DNA of 64,000 nt, taken from Notolepis coatsorum. Taxonomy: Eukaryota > Chordata > Actinopteri > Aulopiformes > Paralepididae. The notes under the pieces are model-generated. The model had not been told where the DNA came from, ran no database searches, and saw nothing but the letters and a program-made list of their open reading frames with translations. Both the position numbers and the translations under genes were made by a program. The stretch lies in assembly GCA_963971535.1 (NCBI GenBank), contig OZ020586.1:70234048-70298047 (forward strand), written 5' to 3'. Of this stretch, positions 55,301 through 62,827 are shown one piece after another; the stretch's first letter is position 1; each line of letters begins with the position of its first letter.

Positions 55301-55486
55301 CCCTACTGTCCGGTCAGCTGATGTGTTTAGCATATGCTGATTGCTCTCCGAACTAGGGCTACTGGGTGTACCCAGGACACAGTCATCTAGTCGGGAGGGT
55401 AATCTACGCTCCCTAGGAGCACGTGTCTTCCCTTCAGGGAAGGGGGGGGGGGGACCCTTTGAACCTACCTCGCTCTTTTGTGACAT
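49388..55486 (-). CDS. BEL/Pao Gag-Pol polyprotein
   Basis: The open frame extends to 55558, but that part crosses the LTR and primer-binding site. The better start is the ATG at 55486 (MSQKSEVGSKG), giving about 2032 residues. In order: an acidic, proline-rich N-terminus with a tandem TPQLVEGAAATPQLDQTAG repeat; a charged coiled-coil region at about 235-300 (repeated DALARE); a capsid-like region; zinc-binding cysteines at about 630-690 (CQCC, CWKCAREHRAKDC); an aspartic protease at about 757 (IDDGSERTLL); reverse transcriptase with YVDN at about 1174 in place of YVDD; RNase H at about 1357 (FCDASEKAYGAVAY); and integrase with CTDCQKL at about 1700 and D, D, E in GMDCFGP, SDHGTNF and GGTWEREV (about 1734, 1799 and 1842). 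Order protease, RT, RNase H, IN is normal for BEL/Pao. No stop or frameshift seen. Confidence 0.95.
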   Translation of the reverse strand: MSQKSEVGSKGPPPPFPEGKTRAPRERRLPSRLDDCVLGTPSSPSSESNQHMLNTSADRTVGDFTTQTAGTPQLVEGAAATPQLDQTAGTPQLVEGAAATPQLDQTLRTESDPTDTPQRPEEKKRHQVAVSCSKDITTFLPLDTANQDEYDEQDESEEEEESDSAENDSQPGEDINPPDRVELRGRQDFNHFQPGEFFVDTRRTSRPPSRAQSRGSVTSQTEFMFQCMQQQREDALAREAQRRQDALAREEWLQRDALDRERRAAEALERERDRAAAQALEYTRLATAQLQSASASRQSSRASTRNNSPQRRQPEREEHPATYPRPRRRDKADSEDLERRLARLQEEYTAPREAPPRSQCERLPATHKATSRSHQHWPVTAPAPRYDPLPQRPPGSAIPFFKDNSRSQYHDMRMCLEFLLGAANHSEQQKFLELSMHCRLPAAKLICTANAYSPTPYTSSIQALDERWGRPWDHIVEEIHELGEMADIKDDHALDAYSLKVQALVSLLTFQGAAGRTELYAGSNVERFVRKLPKEREERFRREHKRLHPQQPLSTLMELSEFLKSEMRHIRLPKREEPRGSGRDKSDRTGRPVRVLTTVHETTSKEHQGPPKGQRGFSSQKKGEKKTPPPCQCCTEVHWLDNCPVFKEKTTEEKKQWIIENKRCWKCAREHRAKDCTLKGPCRQSGCGKIHLTALHDLNNRDDKAKPYVAEVRDEPSRELRNYYVGPVRGSTPRVLLKIVPVVLRNRDKTLETYAVIDDGSERTLLMREAAIALGLVGDAEELDLLTIQPGRTTIRGESVALTLTPAGRPKEVFKVSRVFTAAGLCLSSYGYPMESLMKRYPHLRNLGINAAMEVKPTLLLGSDNVNLTLPKHIIPGPPGCPVALETPLGWTLQGPISLRNLNARQTHCLFIGAGHEDEALLENVQRLWRLDIAPYKNEKIHTRSKEDKAAMDLLQAKTKRVCVRGVLRYATPLLRREPMPTFKVPPGVAKPCLLSTERRLSRDPETAAAYATEMSKLIESGLVRRLKPEEAERSTESWYLPHHNVKHNGKNRVVFNCSFQVRQQNLNRYLLPGPTLTPPLLGVMVRFRRQKTAISGDIKRMFHQVCLLDEDKPLMRFLWRENPDDPEPSIYQWEVLPFGTTCSPCCATYALQLHVDDGAAPPGVSDAVHHSFYVDNCLHSVETAEEAYKLVHDIRTFLATAGFEVRQWATNNPEVVRDLPDEAKADSSETWLSQSSEDAQEMTLGLLWRFKSDTLCYRQKKIETRHYVTRRSIYSTLASQYDPLGYINPYTTRAMALVSELWTEAKGWDDPLPETLGAKWKKWEEELPTLQQIEFPRSYFPSSVSLTGSQLSLHVFCDASEKAYGAVAYLRAVEPDDTVHVSFILARSRVAPKKQQSIPRLELCAALSGAQLGKMLKEELHLPLHAVSMWSDSTTVIQWIQSTSCRYKVFVGTRVTEIQELVGISCWRYISTDVNPADVITRGATLEELARPNLYHRGPDYLRKPEEDWPSPPNLENAEVEVELKKSIFCGLTGLQDPSNTDGPKVEDCQTLEELQVRTFHHRNPGPGDPTPLSADDYAAAEIMLLQRVQREVFQIEMACLGRKMELPRDSKLRLLAPELDEKDLIRVGGRLRRAQGLTEDSKHPILLPSKHPVTNLVIRHYDTKLYHPGAERLFAELRRRFWILRGREAVRRYQRSCTDCQKLRAQPIMPRMADLPSCRLRLQEAPFHNTGMDCFGPFTIKAEIGRATAKRWGIIFKCLTTRAVHLEVLAEMTTDSFLQSFRRFTGRRGRPHTLWSDHGTNFKGGEAELIKSYHQMSEELRDELASQQVTFSYNPPNAPHFGGTWEREVKSVKAALAAALRGQVPKAEVFNTVLVEIEAILNSKPLGYVSSDAADLDPITPNSLLMGRRDAALPFAVYASTEIIGRRQWRYSQALADQFWKRFTTEYLPSLQGRRKWITERGNLEPGTPVMIVDQALPRARWLTGGVKSVVKGQDGRVRSAIVDVGGRTYHRPVARLIRLPPYSDSDQPE

Positions 55487-55502
55487 CCTATCTGGTTTAA
55501 CT

Positions 55503-55522
55503 CCGGCTCGAAGTGACCAAAT
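55503..55522 (-). other. Primer-binding site of BEL/Pao element
   Basis: Two bases inside the 5' LTR, the minus strand reads TTGGTCACTTCGAGCCGGAG. The reverse complement ends TCCGGCTCGAAGTGACCA, which has the form of a tRNA 3' end with CCA and is close to tRNA-Tyr except for one extra base. The exact primer tRNA is not settled. Confidence 0.55.
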
Positions 55523-56682
55523 TGTGCGGGAGCTTAGAGGACTGTATATAATTATCACCTTAGGGGGTGTGGTAGGATGCCTTAACTCTTAAACTAATTG
55601 TACCAAATACACAACTGAGTGAATAACTTAAAATGGAGTCACCTAAACTAGAAAGAGCGAGGAAACTGTTTGAAACATAATGCTTTTATATAAGCAAAAA
55701 AGGGAAAAAGGATACATACAAAATCTTGTTATCACATTACACAAAGCCTAATTAAATACTATTACTAAATTTAGATGGGCGCCCAAATAGTTCTAATAAA
55801 GTGTTCTGGCCAAACGTTGCCGCGGTTACCACTGTGACAGAGGAACAATTCCCTCTGCAGGATGAGAGAGATGGAGGTGATGAGGAGTAGTAGACCGCTG
55901 CGTGTTGATGAGGGCGGGAAGACGCTGCCCGGTCCAATAGGCGCCACTAGTCTGCTCCTGCAGACCAGATGCTCCGCTGTGGTGGTCCGAGTGTCTCGCT
56001 CCGCTCCGTGGTGCTGCACGGCGCACGCCGACAGCTGCTGCAGACACGCTGGTCCCCTCTGTACCACAGGTTACTGCTATGGCTACTTCTTAGGACTAGT
56101 CGTGTCCCTTTACAGCGACACAGACCTTATCTAAATGTTCTCTGGTCTGTGTTATATATCGACTGATATGTCCAGTATAGAGCAGCTATCGAAGCATGAG
56201 CCGAAGCTACTTTAGGTATTAGCGCCGAGCTAGCTAGCTTCGGCTAACTGGTAACGATAGATGGGGAATACTATAGTCTGCTGTAATATGCTAATCCCAG
56301 ACGTTTACTAAACATCAAATTAGCTGGGTACTAAAACTCACTCTCTCTTGGTGGTATAATGTCCGCTTGGTAAGCCACTTTACATACTTGGTCACCGTCA
56401 AACTATAACGTTAACGAGAGCAACGCCGTGTGTACGTCCGCTCTCTTCCGTGTCCGGTCAAGTTCAACGTCACAAGCTCATAGAGAGGAAGTGACGCAGA
56501 TACGAGGGAACACTAAACCACCTCTGGCCCACTAGATGGCAGCACCGTCATATAACCTGAGATGCAATCAATAGGCAGACAGTGTAACATTATGTGGTAA
56601 ATAATAACTTAACTCCCACATATTAACTTAAAGGGGGATTATTTTAGGTCTAATTTTACCTAATTGCAGACCCTTCAGCACA
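55523..56682 (-). repeat. 5' LTR of BEL/Pao element
   Basis: Upstream LTR on the minus strand, 1160 bp, TG at one end and CA at the other. It would carry the promoter. Confidence 0.95.
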
Positions 56683-56687
56683 TATAC

Positions 56688-57149
56688 TGTGTATATTGAG
56701 GCAAAACAGAATTATATATGTAACAAGTGTCAAATGAACATTGTTTATTATTATTAAGGATTGAAATGTCACCAAATCCTATGTTTACAAATGTTTAATG
56801 TTTACAATTGTTTATTATTTCTGTATACCAAAGACACTTTTATATGAACCGTCACTTTAAGAGTTCACGGTCAAGAGCTGTGCTTCTGGTTCGCGTGTTG
56901 CTTAATGACAGCGGAAGAGTGCAAGGGCGCTTCCGCATTCTTCGCCGCGCATGCGCATGAGGTCCTCGCTTAGTTCAGACGCCCCATTCAACACGGTGAA
57001 TCCCAAACTCGAAACTCCGTTAAGCTCCAGAGAGAGAGGCTGAAAACCGCCAGTTCTTGCCCGACGGATGGGAGCCGAATCGGGATCAGAGTTTTCTGAT
57101 GAATAGCCCCAAAACATGGAGGTCGCGATTCGCGAACGGCGCCGGCTTC
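56688..57149. other. No gene seen; partial foldback-like motif
   Basis: CAGCGGAAGAGTGC at 56910 and a nearby CGCTTCCGCATTCTTCG resemble the ends of the element at 58237-58897. Otherwise I see nothing recognisable. Confidence 0.35.
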
Positions 57150-57680
57150 GCTGACCAGAGCTCTCTCAGATTCAAAATTGCATGTTGTGACCTGTGTATT
57201 CACCACGTGGAGAAATAAAAAATTATTGAATTAGACAATTATGTTTTATAAGCAAATATACTTGCCCAACCACTACTGTATGAGCGCAGCCAGTGATTTC
57301 AACGTGACGGCGTGTTTGTTTACATTCTCATTCATTCAAAAGATCCGAACCGATTGAAGTTTATGGATACCATGACTTGAAATCCTCTTACCTTGACGAA
57401 TAAAAGCCTCCCCAATTTAGAAAACAGTAATCCAATGGCTGGTATTGATAATATTACTACTAACGCTCGGAGCTAACCAGCAACCGGACACTCAAGCAGA
57501 ATACGAGAGCAATGACTTCCTTTCTGGGGGGTTTCAAAATAAAAGAGCGACGTCTATAGCAGCGGAAAACGTTTATTTTGTACATTATCTAACGTTAACA
57601 CGAACCTAAACTAACTTTAGGTTAGTTGTAACGTTAGTTTAGGTTCGTGTTAACGTTAGATAATGTACAAAATAAACGTT
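57150..57680 (-). repeat. Dispersed repeat X, copy 2, ending in a palindrome
   Basis: The inverted match of 24930-25435, including the splice-donor-like CTTACCTTGACG at 57389-57400. At its right edge, 48-bp arms 57568-57615 and 57633-57680 form an apparently perfect inverted repeat around a 17-bp spacer. Copy 1 has only one of these arms. Confidence 0.6.
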
Positions 57681-57999
57681 ATCATGATGATATGATGATA
57701 ACGCATAACATAATAAAGTTTTCAATCAATCAATCAATCAAACGTCTCATAACTCCCTGGCTGTCACGTGGCTGGTGACTGACAACTTTTCTGAGCCAAT
57801 AGGCGCTTTGCGCGACCGTAGCAAGTCGCTTCCCCAGCCGGGAGGCGGCTGAGAGGTACTGTGGAGCCTCGCTCTGAAGGCTGTGCGTGGCTTGCTCCCG
57901 CGAGAGTTCTGCGCCTCGTCTCGTCAGATTTTCAGAGCAAGTCGGACAACATTCTAACAGTCATGCAACGCGCTTGGCGAGGCCGTAGTAAAACCTGCG
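57681..57999. other. LINE-like tail, then nothing recognised
   Basis: AATAAAGTTTTCAATCAATC at 57711-57730 with repeated CAATC is a LINE 3' terminus. The GC-rich stretch 57740-57999 has no recognised feature. Confidence 0.4.
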
Positions 58000-58009
58000 C
58001 AGAAAAAAA

Positions 58010-58236
58010 ACTTATGTAGGTCATGCTGGAGATGGGAGTGATTGAAGAGTCTCATTTCAGGAAGCTTAATGACATTTCAAAGTTTGACGCATATCCCATG
58101 CCTAGAGTGGATGAGCTCATTGATAGACTGGGCCAGGCCAGGTTCATCACAACACTAGATTTAACGAAAGGCTATTGGCAAGTCCCTGTCCCCAGCCTCG
58201 AGGGAGAAGACAGCTTTCTTTACCCCAGACGGGCTG
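58010..58236 (+). pseudogene. Gypsy reverse transcriptase, N-terminal part
   Basis: MLEMGVIEESHF is joined directly to RKLNDISKFDAYPMPRVDEL. About 24 residues expected between them (the WSSPIV...FCND stretch) are deleted in frame. RFITTLDLTKGYWQVPV follows, then a frameshift near 58200 into KTAFFTPDGL, where the TIR element inserted. Confidence 0.8.
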
Positions 58237-58419
58237 CGTGTAGCTTATTCCCAGCGGAAGAGTGCGTCGCGTGCTTCCGCGTTTTCTCTGATTGGCCATG
58301 ACGCCCATGTGACCACGGCAGCGCGAGAGAGCTGCAGCGCGGAAATAGGCTGTCTATTGCCTCGCGCTGCAGCGCGGAAATAGGCTGTCTATTGCCATTC
58401 TCTAAGACAAACTCTAACC

Positions 58420-58670
58420 TTAACCAGCTCCTTAACAGCGCCTAAACTTAACCCTTCTAACCATAACCAACTCCGAAACAATGCCTAACCTTAACCATAC
58501 CTAACCTTAACCATAACCAACTCCGAAAGAATATTGCCATTCTCTAAGACAAACTCTAACCTTAACCAGCTCCTTAACAGCGCCTAAACTTAACCCTTCT
58601 AACCTTAACCAACTCCGAAACAATGCCTAACCTTAACCTTAACCTTAATGCCTAAACTTAACCGGCGAAA
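58420..58670. repeat. Telomere-like degenerate (CTAACC/CTTAACC) block
   Basis: Many AACCTTAACC and CTAACCTTAACC motifs with a duplicated segment of about 90 bp (from CTCTAAGACAAACTC to AACCAACTCCGAAACAATG). It resembles but does not match vertebrate telomere repeat (TTAGGG)n. Related sequence lies at 47284-47345 and 62862-63310. Confidence 0.7.
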
Positions 58671-58699
58671 GAATGCATGTTAAAAAAAAAAAAAAAAAA

Positions 58700-58763
58700 T
58701 TGAAGGGATTCGAACTTGTCACCAACGGACCGCAGCGCTGCCAGTTGAGCTAAGCGGCGAATG
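58700..58763 (-). other. tRNA-like sequence with pol III boxes
   Basis: On the minus strand TTAGCTCAACTGGCAGCGCT fits an A box (TRGCNNAGYNGG) with one mismatch, and AGTTCGAATCC fits a B box (GGTTCGANNCC) with one mismatch, about 34 bases apart. A T run (complement of the A run at 58682-58699) follows immediately, as a pol III terminator would. The T and acceptor stems do not pair well, so it is not a functional tRNA gene. Confidence 0.5.
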
Positions 58764-58908
58764 AAAATCGGGGATTACGGCTACATAATGCCGCAAGCTC
58801 TGCCGCACCGCTCCGCCTGCCGCGGGGCGTGTCGCAGCCAATCAGGGAAAACGCGGAAGCACTCGGCAGCACTCTTCCTCTGGGAATAAGCAATAAGCAG
58901 ACGGGCTG

Positions 58909-59816
58909 TTTCATTACAAAGTTCTCCCGTTTGGCCTGCATGGGGCGCCATCTACCTTCCAGAGGCTGATGGACAGAGTGCTACGACCCCATCGGGACTA
59001 TGCAGCCGCATATCTCGACGACATAATCATACATTCACCAGATTGGGACTTCCACCTCCAAAAGGTGAGAGCGGTGTTAGGTGCACTCCGGGAGGCGGGT
59101 CTCACCGCCAACCCAAAGAAATGCAGGCTGGGACTAGAAGAGGCAGAGTACCTGGGATTCACAATAGGCCGGGGCAATGTAAAACCGCAGAAGAGGAAAC
59201 TTGATGCAATAAGGGAGTGGCCTTGCCCTTTAACGAAGAAGCAGGTCAGAACATTTCATGGGCTAGCGAGCTATTATAGGAGATTTATCCCTAACTTTGC
59301 TGCTCGCGCTGCTCCCCTTACAGATTTGACCCAGGCGCGGCGGCCGTTCACGGTGAAGTGGACACCGGAGGTGGAGGCAGCATTCGAGGACCTCAAAACG
59401 ACACTCTGTTCGGGACCGGTGCTGGTCTACCCGAACTTCGATAAGGAGATGACGGTACATACAAACCGATGCATCAGAGACGGGACTGGGGGCGGTCCTC
59501 TCCCAGCAGCTGGAGGGTGAGGAACATCCAATTGTATACGTGAGCAGGAAGCTACTACCACACGAGCGCGACTGTTCTGCGGTGGAGCGCGAAGGTCTGG
59601 CAATTAAATGGGCACTGGAGACGCTCCGTTATTATCTGCTGGGTGGGGAGACGCTTCACGCTGGTGACGGATCACGCTCCCCTCGTCTGGATGGCCAAAG
59701 CAAAGGGAAACAATGCCAGGGTGACTCGATGGTTTCTGGAATTGCAGTCATTTAACTTTTCTGTCATCCACAGGTCCGGGGTGGCTCATGGCAATGCATA
59801 CGCCCTCTCCAGGAAG
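58909..59816 (+). pseudogene. Gypsy reverse transcriptase and RNase H
   Basis: FHYKVLPFGLHGAPSTFQRL, the catalytic AAYLDDIIIHSPDW near 59010-59045, AGLTANPKKCRLGLEEAEYL, TFHGLASYYRRFIPNF, and RNase H starting near 59466. Frameshifts occur near 59470 and 59640. VTDHAPLVWMAKAKGN and VIHRSGVAHGNAYALSRKP follow (Y replaces the usual D in the NADALSR motif). The catalytic YLDD pair is intact. Confidence 0.85.
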
Positions 59817-60743
59817 CCTGTATCAGTTCTGCAACCGTTTCCATTTCCGGGGTAGGCCTGATTGGCCGAGACGGCCACGTGACGCGCGTGGCACGCCCCC
59901 GCGGCAGCAAGCGCGCTACTGCTGGAGTTCGCCTTTCACATCGCTGCCGTTGGCGAAAGCAGGATGAGGCGAGAGCGTAGATTTCGATGTGTATCATTTA
60001 ATCATTTATCATTTAACATTTGAAAGGCATACATTGTTGTCATACAGAAGTACAGAAAACTTTTATCCAAAATGCTTCTTACTGTTACACTGTTAGAGAC
60101 TGTGCTAGACAAATGAATGACTAATTCGGTCAGAAATAACGTAACTAATAACGTTAGTAAGCACTGCTTAAATGCTTATTATGTCTGCAGGGTACAGTAA
60201 ACGTTTCTCCCGGTACATTCTGAAGAGCACACCGCTGTATGTTGGGGACAGGGATGAGCTGTGCACGGCTTTGCTCTCACTCGAGTGAGGAGGAGCGGAA
60301 GACCGCTGGTTCTCCAACATACAGCAGTGTGCTCTTCAGAATGTACCGGGAGAAACCTTTACTGTACCCCGCAGACATAATAAGCATATAAGCAGTGCTT
60401 ACTAACGTTATTAGTTACGTTATTTCTGACCGAATTAGTCATTCATTTGTCTAGCACAGTCTCTAACAGTGTAACAGTAAGAAGCATTTTGGATAAAAGT
60501 ATTCTGTACTTCTGTATGACAACAATGTATGCCTTTCAAATGTTAAATGATAAATGATTAAATGATACACAGCGAAATCTACGCTCTCGCCTCATCCTGC
60601 TTTCGCCAACGGCAGTGATGTGAAAGGCGAACTCCAGCAGTAGCGCGCTTGCTGCCGCGGGGGCGTGCCATGCGCGTCAAGTGGCCGTCTCGGCCAATCA
60701 GGCCTACCCCGGAAATGGAAACGGTTGCGGAACTGATACAGTC
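59817..60743. mobile_element. Long foldback element, arms of about 430 bp
   Basis: The direct repeat CTCCAGGAAG lies at 59807-59816 and 60744-60753. The arms 59817-60245 and 60314-60743 are nearly perfect inverted copies around a 68-bp centre (for example CTCCCGGTACATTCTGAAGA and its complement). No coding sequence. A 9-10 bp duplication and long arms suggest a Mutator-like or foldback element. Gypsy sequence resumes after it with DACWASDALPRRSELEGG. Confidence 0.85.
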
Positions 60744-60753
60744 CTCCAGGAAG

Positions 60754-60810
60754 GATGCCTGTTGGGCGTCGGACGCTCTTCCCCGACGGTCGGAGCTGGA
60801 GGGGGGGTAC
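60754..60810 (+). pseudogene. Gypsy C-terminal tail and polypurine tract
   Basis: ACWASDALPRRSELEGG continues the frame after ALSRK and overlaps the purine tract GGAGGGGGGG directly before the LTR. Short tails of this kind close Gypsy proteins that lack a downstream integrase. Confidence 0.6.
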
Positions 60811-61207
60811 TGTGGCAACCCCAAGCCACCACTGGGCTTGGTGATTGAAGGACGCTACGTAGTGACCCAATGGCTGGGCGCTACCCATATTTGGGCGTCC
60901 GCTTCCGGACACACCTGTCGCTAGAAGGTCATCAAGAGCGATTATCGAATCACGGCGCGGTGTGCCTGTTGAGGGGGAACCTAATGGAGCCAGAGAGCAC
61001 CCTCTCACTCTCGTAGCAGTGCAAGGAGACAGGCCACGGAGTGGAGACGCCGCCCGGCCGACAGATTAATTACTATAAAGCCAGAGAGAGAGTGAGACGT
61101 GTGAAACGTTTATTGTTTATTAGAAAATAAATAAGAGTATCATTTTGGGAACTGCAACCTGTCTGTGTGTTGTTTATTCTGCCACCCCTACACCTGGAAT
61201 TGCCACA
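60811..61207 (+). repeat. 3' LTR of Gypsy element
   Basis: 397 bp, starting TGTGGCAACC and ending ATTGCCACA, so the terminal 8 bases form an inverted repeat (TGTGGCAA/TTGCCACA). AATAAATAAG near 61127 is a candidate polyadenylation signal. No 5' partner in the window. Confidence 0.8.
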
Positions 61208-61612
61208 ATATCCTGTATTCCTTCAGGATAAGACTCTGCGTTGTGTTGTTTGTTGATGAAGAAAAGTCATTGGAATGGAATATCCCCTTGAGATAATATA
61301 CAGTATGACACACAGGCCTCAGTAATCCTTGTTAACATAGGTTTATTGACATAAACAGAGACAAAAATCATTGAGCAGAGCAGTGGATACTCCCTCATCA
61401 AAGCCGAATACCAGTGCTAAGATCCTCTCTTTCCCTGGCATAATATTACCCCATTATCACCCCCTCCAATGGATACACCGGATACCTATATAGTCTAGCT
61501 AACTAAAATGTTGACACTTTGTATAGTAAAGTATAGACTGTTCTTTCATATTAACACTCTCCACTTACGGTCCCAAGTGAAGTTGTAACTATGTCATTAG
61601 TCAGTTGTATGT
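61208..61612. other. No gene seen
   Basis: GGTTTATTGACATAAACAGA at 61341 would be a polyadenylation-type signal on the minus strand, so part of an LTR is possible. No terminal repeats identified. Confidence 0.35.
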
Positions 61613-62492
61613 TTAACACTTTGAATGCCCAGCAGGGGGTGCACATTTAGTGCTTGAATGCCCACATCCACTTCAATGTTAGCATTAATATCGCCTAATC
61701 TATGTTTTAAATTATGGCTATGTGTCTAATCTGCCCGTCGCATTATCAATGACCTATTTCCAGTCAACATTGTCGAAGCAGATTTCTTTTTATTGGTTCA
61801 TTTCCGTTTCATAGCATTTAGAAAACTCCTCGTTTTCACGAGAAAAAAAACAGGATTCCTTGATAATCGCCCCGTACTGTAATATTCTAGAACGTTGTCA
61901 TTTGTTGGCCTATTTATGAATAGTTTTCAAATAAACGCTAGATTATCGATAGTATATGTGTACGTGTGCACGCTGGTGCTGCGCGCTGAAAATCGATTCT
62001 CTCAGTTCCTGATCGATCTTAGAGTCAAACAGCCATATCACATTATAGGGGAAAAGCTTATCTCTCCGTGAAAATGGGTCTGATTATCCTAAGACTGGTA
62101 ACATAGATTCCTTACCCGAGATCAGATGGTATCCAAATGGATTATTCCAATTCCTGATCGCCATTCGAAAAAAATCGATCCTTTTATTGATCCCACGCGT
62201 ATACTGTAAAAACACATAATCCCCGCTGCTCTGAGGGTCCAGCTTGAAGCTGATCGACCCCGGTTACATGAGTGAGAAGTAAAATGTGGAGTCCGGGTTT
62301 TTTTTTCTCATTCATTTTCATTGAGTCCAATCCAAAAGGGTGAATTACCATCTGGGAGACGATAGGGGGGCGCTTTTTTCACATCTGAGCGACTGGGGTG
62401 GCTGATTTTCCAACGGTAGACTCTGTTGATGAAATATGAATTCAGATCGCTAATAAAAAATAAAAACTCGGGTTGGGCATTCAAAGTGTTAA
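61613..62492. mobile_element. piggyBac-like non-autonomous element (subfamily A)
   Basis: TTAA at 61613-61616 and 62489-62492, with perfect ends TTAACACTTTGAATGCCC on both strands. This is the cleanest copy of the subfamily. The interior matches 30418-31319 directly and 9447-10356 inverted. No coding. Confidence 0.85.
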
Positions 62493-62633
62493 GCATTACA
62501 TCACAAGACAGTGTGTTATAGAAATTAGATCACACCTATGGGTGGTTGTTAGGCCCGAGGCGCAGCCGAGGGTCGCTAGACCCCCATAGGCGTGATCTAA
62601 TTTCTATAACACACTGTCGCGTGATGTAATGCT
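62492..62633. repeat. Hairpin with arms of about 50 bp
   Basis: AGCATTACATCACAAGACAG at 62492 and CTGTCGCGTGATGTAATGCT ending 62633 begin and end an inverted repeat with three or four mismatches around a GC-rich loop (62543-62580). It starts directly at the piggyBac-like element's TTAA. Confidence 0.8.
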
Positions 62634-62827
62634 TTTATACAATGGCCGAATTCATCCAACCTTATTGCTATACAATAAACACACATTAATTGAAGATTTA
62701 TTGACAAAACCATCCGCAGAAAAAGTAGTTCCAAAAAAAAAAAAAAAAGAGAGAAGTTGCCTCCGTGTGGAAGCAGCTCGGAGGTGCGCCGTTTCAAGGC
62801 AAGAATGAAGTGAGCGTGTGTTGGTTT
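62634..62827. other. No gene seen
   Basis: AT-rich sequence with an A run at 62734-62748. GAATGAAGTGAGC near 62803 recurs near 63113. Confidence 0.4.

Larger units (their letters stand above)
48172..56682 (-). mobile_element. BEL/Pao LTR retrotransposon, apparently intact
   Basis: Two 1160-bp LTRs (48172-49331 and 55523-56682) with a constant offset of 7351 bp, no indels and no difference seen in the segments compared. The 5-bp duplication TATAC flanks the element at 48167-48171 and 56683-56687. Read on the minus strand, the LTR starts TGTGCTGAAGGG and ends CTCCCGCACA. A single open frame of about 2030 codons lies between them. Just inside the right LTR the minus strand reads TGGTCACTTCGAGCCGGA, a likely tRNA primer-binding site. 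The purine-rich AGGGGGCGGC next to the left LTR is the polypurine tract. Everything needed for a recent, possibly competent copy is present. Confidence 0.95.
58237..58897. mobile_element. Mutator-like TIR element with tRNA-like insert
   Basis: The direct repeat CAGACGGGCTG (11 bp) lies at 58226-58236 and 58898-58908. The ends share GCTTATTCCCAG followed by GGAAGAGTGC in inverted orientation, with subterminal GAAAACGCGGAAGC. Removing it restores the Gypsy frame PDGLFHYKVLPFGL. The interior holds imperfect duplicated CCTAACCTTAACC-type sequence (58420-58670), an A run and a tRNA-like sequence. Superfamily is inferred from duplication length. Confidence 0.75.
58000..61207 (+). mobile_element. 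Ty3/Gypsy element (Gmr1-like?), 5'-truncated
   Basis: Reverse transcriptase and RNase H are followed, after a nested foldback element, by a short tail, a polypurine tract (GGAGGGGGGG) and an LTR at 60811-61207. No integrase lies between RNase H and the LTR. The known Gmr1-like Ty3/Gypsy elements of fish carry integrase upstream of reverse transcriptase, which would explain this; a deletion would too. The 5' end, gag and protease are missing. Confidence 0.8.

Noticed and set aside
55487..55558. Polyprotein start at 55558
   Set aside because: Those codons cross the LTR and the primer-binding site; the ATG at 55486 is the first inside the element.
58420..58670. Interstitial telomere sequence
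   Set aside because: The motifs are CTTAACC and CTAACC mixtures, not (TTAGGG)n, and are duplicated as longer blocks inside a transposon.
58700..58763. A functional tRNA gene
   Set aside because: The boxes are good but the acceptor and T stems do not pair and an element surrounds it; it is better called tRNA-like.
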